A stretch of DNA of 64,000 nt from Iris pallida (Eukaryota > Streptophyta > Magnoliopsida > Asparagales > Iridaceae): the NCBI GenBank assembly GCA_029216955.1, contig JANAVB010010791.1, forward strand, positions 10,021,721-10,085,720, written 5' to 3'. A program made the translations under genes and the position numbers. Shown piece after piece: positions 58,412-64,000 of the stretch. The notes beneath the pieces are model-generated. The model was not told the origin of the DNA, searched no databases, and was given only the letters and a program-made list of their open reading frames with translations. Position 1 is the first letter of the stretch. The number at the start of each line of letters is the position of its first letter.

Positions 58412-60140
58412 CATTTTTTGGTAGCCTATATAGGTCAGTCTTCGCAACTAATACGAAGTCGTGGTAGTACTTAGGCTTAGCCGTACTACTATGAGCCTGC
58501 CCTATGATTTGGATTTGAATCATGGATTATTTTAGGATTTTGGTACTCAATCACATATTAGGATCTTTTGATAGATTCCAGGGATGACCTCCTGAGTCTT
58601 ATGGACCCCAGAGAGAGCTAGAAAGTAGAAGTTGAACTTATATACCATTTTGGTTGAGATTTATTTTAGACTATATTCAAGGAATTTTGAATTTTGACCT
58701 AAATAATATCTTTGGGACAACCCTTGAGAATCTCTCTAAATTTTACCTCGAAATCTGTTTTCGCTAGTTTCCATTTACTTATCCTTGATTCGTTATTTAA
58801 TTTGGAATCTTGATGTTCGTTGTTGACTTTGAGTTTTGTATTTAGATAAATTTTTATGGATTGAATTAAGGTATATCCTGATAACATATTTGATGATGAC
58901 AGTAAGGAAGGTAAATGTCTGCTTTATTTATGGAGTTTAGAATTTATCGCAGTCATACTAGCTAGCATGACAAGGACATAGAGCCTGATTTCGGATATAG
59001 TTATCCTACTTATGGAATTTAGAATTTCTTGCAGCCATACCGATTGGCGTGGTGAGAATTCTAGATAACATAATTTTAGGGTGTATACCTTAGTTATGGA
59101 CTCTATCGTTTATTCATCTATGCTTACTGGCATGGCAAAAATTCTGGCAACATGATTTTAGGAAGACGTGTATAGTTATCAGATCATATCTTAAATCGGT
59201 TCACTTTATTATGACCAGATGAGAAAGAACAAATTCTTATCATCAATCTTCCCTGCCTTGATTAACTCTGTCATGTTTACATCCACAACTGGGATTATAG
59301 GTTCTCTAGAACTCTCCAACATGATTTCTCTTATATTATATTTTTTTGACAAAATTGCTTTTGTGTTTCAGCTTCCCTATGATTTGACTAAACTCTTCTT
59401 CTTTTACCTCTTGGGTAATTCTTCTCGTCCTTCTCGGTAACTGTTGGGATGCCTTATGGATTGATCAACACATTCTTAGGCCCTTGCTACCTTTTATTTA
59501 ATAGACAACCTCGTTAATGGATTCCATAGTATAACTATAATATGTTTGTGATTGTGATGAGTGATTTCCTAGAGATTGATTAGGTTAAGCTTATAGGACG
59601 GATATGAGTGACTGACTATAGTGAACTTAGAAACCATTAAGAAGGATTGCTTTGATAGTATAAATTGATGATACGGTATCTAAGATGGAGTGACGAGATA
59701 TTATAATATTGTGACTACGAACTGAGAATTAGAATCTTGTGCTTAGGGTTAGAGATTTGGGCATTTGTAGGACTTGATGACCAAGTAATTATTGGTTACC
59801 TACAAACTAATTACATATGATTGGAGGGTAGATCGATATGTGGATATAGGATAAGTTAGAAGGAGATATAATATTGCGTACAAGATCGGGAGATATCAGT
59901 TAAAATAACAAAGAACAAAGCAAGGACAGATGTACATTGGTAATAAATAAATCGGTAAATGAATCAAGAGTTTAAAATTAAGGGTTTGTATTCAGGAGTT
60001 GTTGAGTAAAAAAAAAGAAACAAAAAAGATGATCACAAGGGTAGCAGATTGAGTAATGTAGCCGTAGCAGCTACATGCTTTAGCTTGACCTAATGGATGA
60101 TTTTAATTTTAAGGACGAAATTCTTATAAGGTGGATAGGA
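58412..60140 (+). mobile_element. Element C interior, non-coding
   Basis: It opens with a diverged primer-binding-like block (58418-58436, TGGTAGCCTATATAGGTC) and the conserved leader block (58454-58497, GTGGTAGTACTTAGG ... TACTACTATGAGCCTG). About 58927-59180 holds three degenerate tandem repeats of about 84 bp (TTATGGAATTTAGAATTTC, GCAGCCATAC, GGCGTGG). The stretch 59280-59460 aligns with the B interior. It ends with AAGGACGAAATTCTTATAAG and GTGGATAGGA. No retroelement protein is present. Confidence 0.65.
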
Positions 60141-61263
60141 TGTGAGCCCCCTAAATTTTAGGGTTTATTTTTTTAAATTTTCTAAATGAATTATTGTCAA
60201 TAAATGTTGTTATTTAATTATTTTGATCATTAAATGTTCTTTTTCGTGACTTTGATTTCTGGAGCGTCAAAAATGTCAATCTCTGAAAACTTCCTTCATG
60301 AGTTTATAGTAGACAAGATTATCTTCATTTTGATATATCATGTCCCATTCAAACTTGTTCCCTTGCATTCTTTTTTTTGCATCACACAACTTTTGGATCA
60401 ATTTTGGCCATTTGACCGTTTTGACTTTTATTTATGATTGTCATATGCACATTGCCATGACTTTAAATTTAGGAGCACAAGACTAGTTATTTTCTCAAAA
60501 CCAACTTCACATGCATGATCTAGTCAAAACACCCTACACCCATGACCTTCGTGTCCCACTCAGACACACTATTTTGTGCTTGATTTTTATCGCACAACTT
60601 TTCTGACACAAGACCCAATCTTGATTCATCCCACGGAGTCACATTTATTTTTGACTTGAATTGGGGGCACCATTTCGACACAAAATATGGACATGACCCA
60701 CATTAAACGTACTACCCACATGACACCTGTGTCATTCAATTGAGCCCCCGAATGCTACTTATTTACCTGTGATCATAAATGAGTAAATTAAGCCATTTAT
60801 CGCACCAAACCCGATTTTGACCCGACCCGACTCATTTGAACCAAACCTAAGCTTCTTGTTATCCCCTTATGAATACCAACACATCGACCCCCCTATAAAA
60901 CACCATAAGCCTACACACTTTCAAATCCAATGGAGAACTTTATTTATCATACTCTCAAATATAACTTAACCTAATCCCCACACTCAATCCTAGCATTTGG
61001 TTTTAATCACACCACCCATCTCTTCATGATAATCCCCCCACACACTCTTAGGGTGCCCATCCATAATCCCTAAATGCCTTCTCTTTCTACTTTTGGAGAG
61101 ATCCCAAACTCTTATCTCTCTCTCACTTTCTAACAACTCACCACAGCCAACAACATCCCCCTTTCTCACTCAACACTCTCTCTCATTTAAAACACATACA
61201 CCCCCAACCCACAACAACTTCTCCTCAACTCCCCATGGCCGACATCACCATCTCCACCTCCTA
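60141..61263 (+). repeat. Element C, 3' LTR first part
   Basis: Starts TGTGAGCCCCCTAAATTTTAG and aligns with 27769-28915 with point differences, stopping at CCACCTCCTA where the CACTA element begins. Confidence 0.85.
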
Positions 61264-61729
61264 CACTACCAAAATACACTAAATTAGCGACGGAATTTTT
61301 CCGTCGGCGTTAGCGACGGCTTCGTGGCCGCTCACCGACTGATTATCGATCACACGCCTTTGCCATTTTTTATTTTAATTTTAGGGGTGGGAAAGGTCGC
61401 ATATCCGTCGCTAGGCTGTCGAAATTATAACGACGGATGTCAAGTCGTCGCTACGTAGTCGATTATTTGGCAGAAATTGTGTAGAAATTTGGCGGTACAT
61501 TTCTTCGACTACGTAGCGACGGATATTCAGTCGGATAATCAATAATAGCGACTAATTGGCGATGGATTATTAGCAGTCGCTATTCCGTCGCTAAATTTAC
61601 GTTCCAGACTTAAATAAAAAGGCGGGGGGAACTTTTCGCGTTCCCCCCAAATTCAATCTCTCTCTCTTTCTCGCGGCTTCGGTAAATGGCGTCGGCGTCC
61701 TCTCCTCTCTCTCTCTCGAAGGTAATCCC

Positions 61730-61767
<38 letters not shown>

Positions 61768-61800
61768 GTGTCGCGGTGTCGACGTAGGGGCAGCGGGGGC

Positions 61801-62115
61801 GGCGGGCTTGGGGACATTCGGGGGTTGGGCGGCTGGCTTGGGGCGGGGGCGTCGGGGGCTGGGCGGCGGGCTTGGGGTGGGGGCGTCGTGGGCTTGGCGG
61901 CGGGCTTGGGGCGGGGGCGTTGGGGGCTGGGAGGCGGGCTTGGGACGGGGGCGTCGGGGGCTGGGCTGCGAGCTTGGGGCGGGGGCGTCGGGGGCTGGGC
62001 GGCGGGCTTGGAGCGGGGGCGTCGGGGGCTGGGCGATGAGCTTGGGGCGGGGGCGTCGGGGGCTGGGCTGCGGGCTTGGGGCGGCGGGCTTTGGTCGGGG
62101 TCGGCGGGGGGCTTT
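61801..62115 (+). repeat. 34-bp G-rich minisatellite, about nine units
   Basis: Head-to-tail units of GGCGGGCTTGGGGCGGGGGC followed by GTCGGGGGCTGGGC (first unit 30 bp, later ones 34 bp). Each unit has four or more runs of three to five Gs, so the plus strand should readily form G-quadruplexes. Proline/arginine-rich frames on the minus strand and glycine-rich ones on the plus strand are by-products of the repeat. A CT-rich tract (about 61640-61768) precedes it. Confidence 0.9.
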
Positions 62116-62616
62116 GCTTATCAAATTCATCTGAGTTTATATATTGGCTAAATAATGTGTTATCCATATTGGGTGTTATCCATTAGTTTGGTGGTATTTG
62201 GATTAGTAAATGTGAATATGGAGTTAGGATTCATGGTGTATATGTTCACTGTGTCAAGGACAGTGCGAGTTCTTCATATGCATAAGTCAGTTGTGTGCTT
62301 CTATATAGATGTATATATATATACATCTAACTGTGATATACATATATGTGTATGTGTGCTTTAGAGAGTGAGGAATGAAAAGGCAGGCCTACCATGCCTA
62401 TTAGCATGCAGGACGGCTTGGGGTGTAATGTGTGATTGTAGACATGGTAGGAATTATAGGTAATTAATGCTAGTGTGACTAGAGTAAGGTAGTGCTTGCT
62501 AGATAATAAGGACACTCTAGTATCCTAACCAAGTTAATTTTAGACTAGATATTTAGGATATAGCTCCCATATCCTAGAAGTGGACTCTTGCAATTTAGAA
62601 ATAGATAGATTGACTC

Positions 62617-63150
62617 ATTTTGGTATCGGTATCGCACTATCGGTATCGGTATCAGTATCGCACTATCGGTCAAGGTTCACAATATCGGTATCGGAATCGG
62701 TTTCGGACTATTCCTATGAGTATTGGTATCGGTGATATCGGTAGTATCGGCGGTATCGTATCGGAGTATCGGACTTTGGTATCGGAAAACAAATAATTAT
62801 TAATAAATTATTTACATTTAAAACATATATTTTATACATTTAGACATAATTTTAAGTATTTCAGCGTTATTTCTTAGTAGTTTTAAAATTATATGAAATA
62901 GTAGTCACCCTTACCGATTGGTTTTGCCGAATTGACCGGAACAAAGACCCCTAATGTTGGTATCGGTCAATATTTGGTATCGGTTGGTATCGGATCGGAA
63001 CATGCCAAACCGTATCGGTATCGGTCGTATCGGATCGATATCGGCCGATACTTTAAACCATGCTATCGGTATCGAACTATCGGTATCGGTATCGCACTAT
63101 CGGTATCGATATCGGTATCGCACTATCGGTATCGAACTATTAGTAACAAC
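62617..63150. repeat. TATCGG-rich repeat block
   Basis: Two clusters (62617-62790 and 62960-63140) of GGTATCGG, CACTATCGG and related hexamer-based repeats flank an AT-rich middle (62790-62900). Both clusters are in the same orientation, so this is not an inverted-repeat transposon end pair. It lies in the untranslated or intronic part of the CACTA element upstream of its transposase. Confidence 0.7.
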
Positions 63151-63266
63151 TGTATTTAGATTTTTCTCTTCTCGAGCTAGAATACTAGCGGATCCACCAG
63201 TTACATGATTATATACTAATTCTGTTTAGATTGTCTTACTATACAGATTTTTACATCTAATCTGTG

Positions 63267-64000
63267 ATGGATCGTTATTTCGTTGATCGTACATGGATGT
63301 ACAAACGACAACACGAGAGCAGAATAGGTGTGAGTGACGATTTTTAGGCAGGCGTGGAAGTGTTTCTTAAGTATGCCATGAGCAAAGCTCAGTTTATGGA
63401 CGGTAACAAAATCAAGTGTCCATGTCGTAATTATCGCAATAGACGTTACGAAGAAGTGGTGAGTGTAAGAGATCATTTGACCCGTAAGGGTTTCGTACGT
63501 AATTACGGCCTGTAGTCATCGCAAGGTGAACTATATACCGAAAGACAGGTTGCGAATGCTGCTACTTATGCTTTTGATGATAATGCTGCAGCGGATTTTG
63601 TCGTCGATGACGACGAATGCTCCGTTGATTATGGAGACGTGCAGAACCTTGCACGAGATATGGTGTACGACGCGGCAGGGCCTAATTTTGATCCGGAGGA
63701 TCCTAATCCCGAGGCGAAGGAGTTCTATGATATGTTGCAGGATGCTAAAACTTCTTTATATCCTGGTTGTGATCCACATTCCGTACTGTCAGTGACGATG
63801 CGGTTGTTGAACATAAAGTCTGATTTTAACTTGCCACAAACTTGCTATGATCGGATTACACAACTAATGAAGGAGGTGTTACCGAAGGAATCAAAAGAGC
63901 TTCCAAAAACCTTCTACAAGTCGAAGATGATGGTCTGACAACTGGGACTGGGGTACGACAAGATAGATTGTTGTTGCAACGGATGCATGTTGTACTACAA
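63267..64000 (+). pseudogene. CACTA TNP2-type transposase, start, with nonsense codons
   Basis: One continuous frame from ATG 63267 contains a transposase-associated domain (TWMYKRQHESRI, then VFLKYAMSKAQFMDGNKIKC and PCRNYRNRRYEEV) and the beginning of the TNP2 transposase (CDPHSVLSVTMRLLNIKSDF, YDRITQLMKEVLP, TFYKSKMMV, then LGYDKIDCCCNGCMLYY at the window edge). It is interrupted by TAG (63345), TAG (63513) and TGA (63936) without any change of frame. An acidic stretch (VVDDDECSVDYGD) lies between the domains. The family's product binds element ends and catalyses cut-and-paste transposition; this copy cannot make it in full. It continues beyond 64000. Confidence 0.88.

Larger units (their letters stand above)
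27769..61263 (+). mobile_element. Element C: non-coding LTR retrotransposon split by element G
   Basis: The 5' LTR is 27769-29049 plus 55335-58411 (about 4.36 kb without the insertion). The interior is 58412-60140 and the visible 3' LTR 60141-61263. Both LTRs start TGTGAG(T/C)(T/C)CCCTAAATTTTAG and stay similar over 1.1 kb. The interior of 1.7 kb has a primer-binding-like block at its start and a box plus purine tract at its end but no retroelement genes. It is the same family as B. G sits at CACCC (29045-29049 and 55330-55334). The 3' LTR is cut by a CACTA element at 61264. Confidence 0.75.
61264..64000 (+). mobile_element. 5' part of a second CACTA (En/Spm) transposon
   Basis: It begins CACTACCAAAATACAC exactly where homology to the other C LTR stops, with candidate 3-bp duplication CTA (61261-61263). 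From 61285 to 61605 the motif TTAGCGACGG and its complement recur, as in CACTA subterminal arrays. Then follow a CT-rich tract, a G-rich minisatellite, an AT-rich stretch with a TATCGG array, and a TNP2-type transposase remnant. It differs from the CACTA at 1-870 in terminus (CACTACC against CACTACT) and motif (GACGG against GACGT), so it is a separate subfamily. The 3' end is outside the window. Confidence 0.88.

Noticed and set aside
61597..62167. Proline/arginine-rich ORFs of 177-185 codons (minus) and glycine-rich ORFs (plus)
   Set aside because: They are translations of the 34-bp G-rich minisatellite plus CT tract in several frames.

Overview
This 64-kb window is nuclear DNA from a flowering plant with a repeat-rich genome. 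Nearly all of it is transposable-element sequence: Ty3/Gypsy and Ty1/Copia LTR retrotransposons, large non-coding LTR elements, CACTA, hAT, Helitron and MITE-type DNA elements, and long (TA)n tracts. I recognise only one ordinary host gene, an ERD15-like gene with a PAM2 motif on the minus strand (21582-22172). I cannot name the species.

Left part (1-20.5 kb): a deep nest read from LTR ends, primer-binding regions and polypurine tracts. The 3' end of a CACTA element (1-870) lies in the interior of LTR element E1 (interior 871-1423, 3' LTR 1424-4993). E1 interrupts the minus-strand element E3 (leader 4994-5109, 5' LTR 5110-10563). E3 sits in the 5' LTR of element B (10564-19640, plus strand, 3.4 kb non-coding interior). 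B interrupts a decayed minus-strand Gypsy element F (gag remnant, leader and start of LTR, 19641 to about 20520). Two small Helitrons (4562-4760 and 16022-16219) sit inside LTRs.

Middle (20.5-27.8 kb): a lower-repeat island with the ERD15 gene, two identical TATA-box segments upstream of it, a 970-bp hAT-type element with an 8-bp target duplication, two MITE-like elements 6 bp apart, and a 323-bp near-palindrome made of GGACTGCC/GGCAGTCC hairpins.

Right part (27.8-64 kb): a second nest with exact target duplications. Element C (LTR from 27769) was interrupted in its 5' LTR by non-coding element G (29050-55329, duplication CACCC). G was entered twice. A full-length Copia element H lies in its interior (33882-41643, duplication GACTA). 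A full-length Tekay/Del-type chromovirus D lies in its 5' LTR (43845-55061, duplication CTCGT). C resumes at 55335, has a 1.7-kb non-coding interior, and its 3' LTR (60141-61263) is cut by the 5' part of a second CACTA element, which carries a nonsense-riddled transposase and runs off the window.

The pieces are related. B, C, E1, E3 and F share LTR, leader or 3'-end signals with one another, and several of these signals also occur in the coding chromovirus D: an unusual primer-binding-like block (TAGTGGTGGCCCATG followed by AGGTC) and a GAGGACGAAATTCTT box beside the polypurine tract. This suggests that large non-coding elements were mobilised by a D-like chromovirus. Both coding retroelements are disabled by a few stops and frameshifts.
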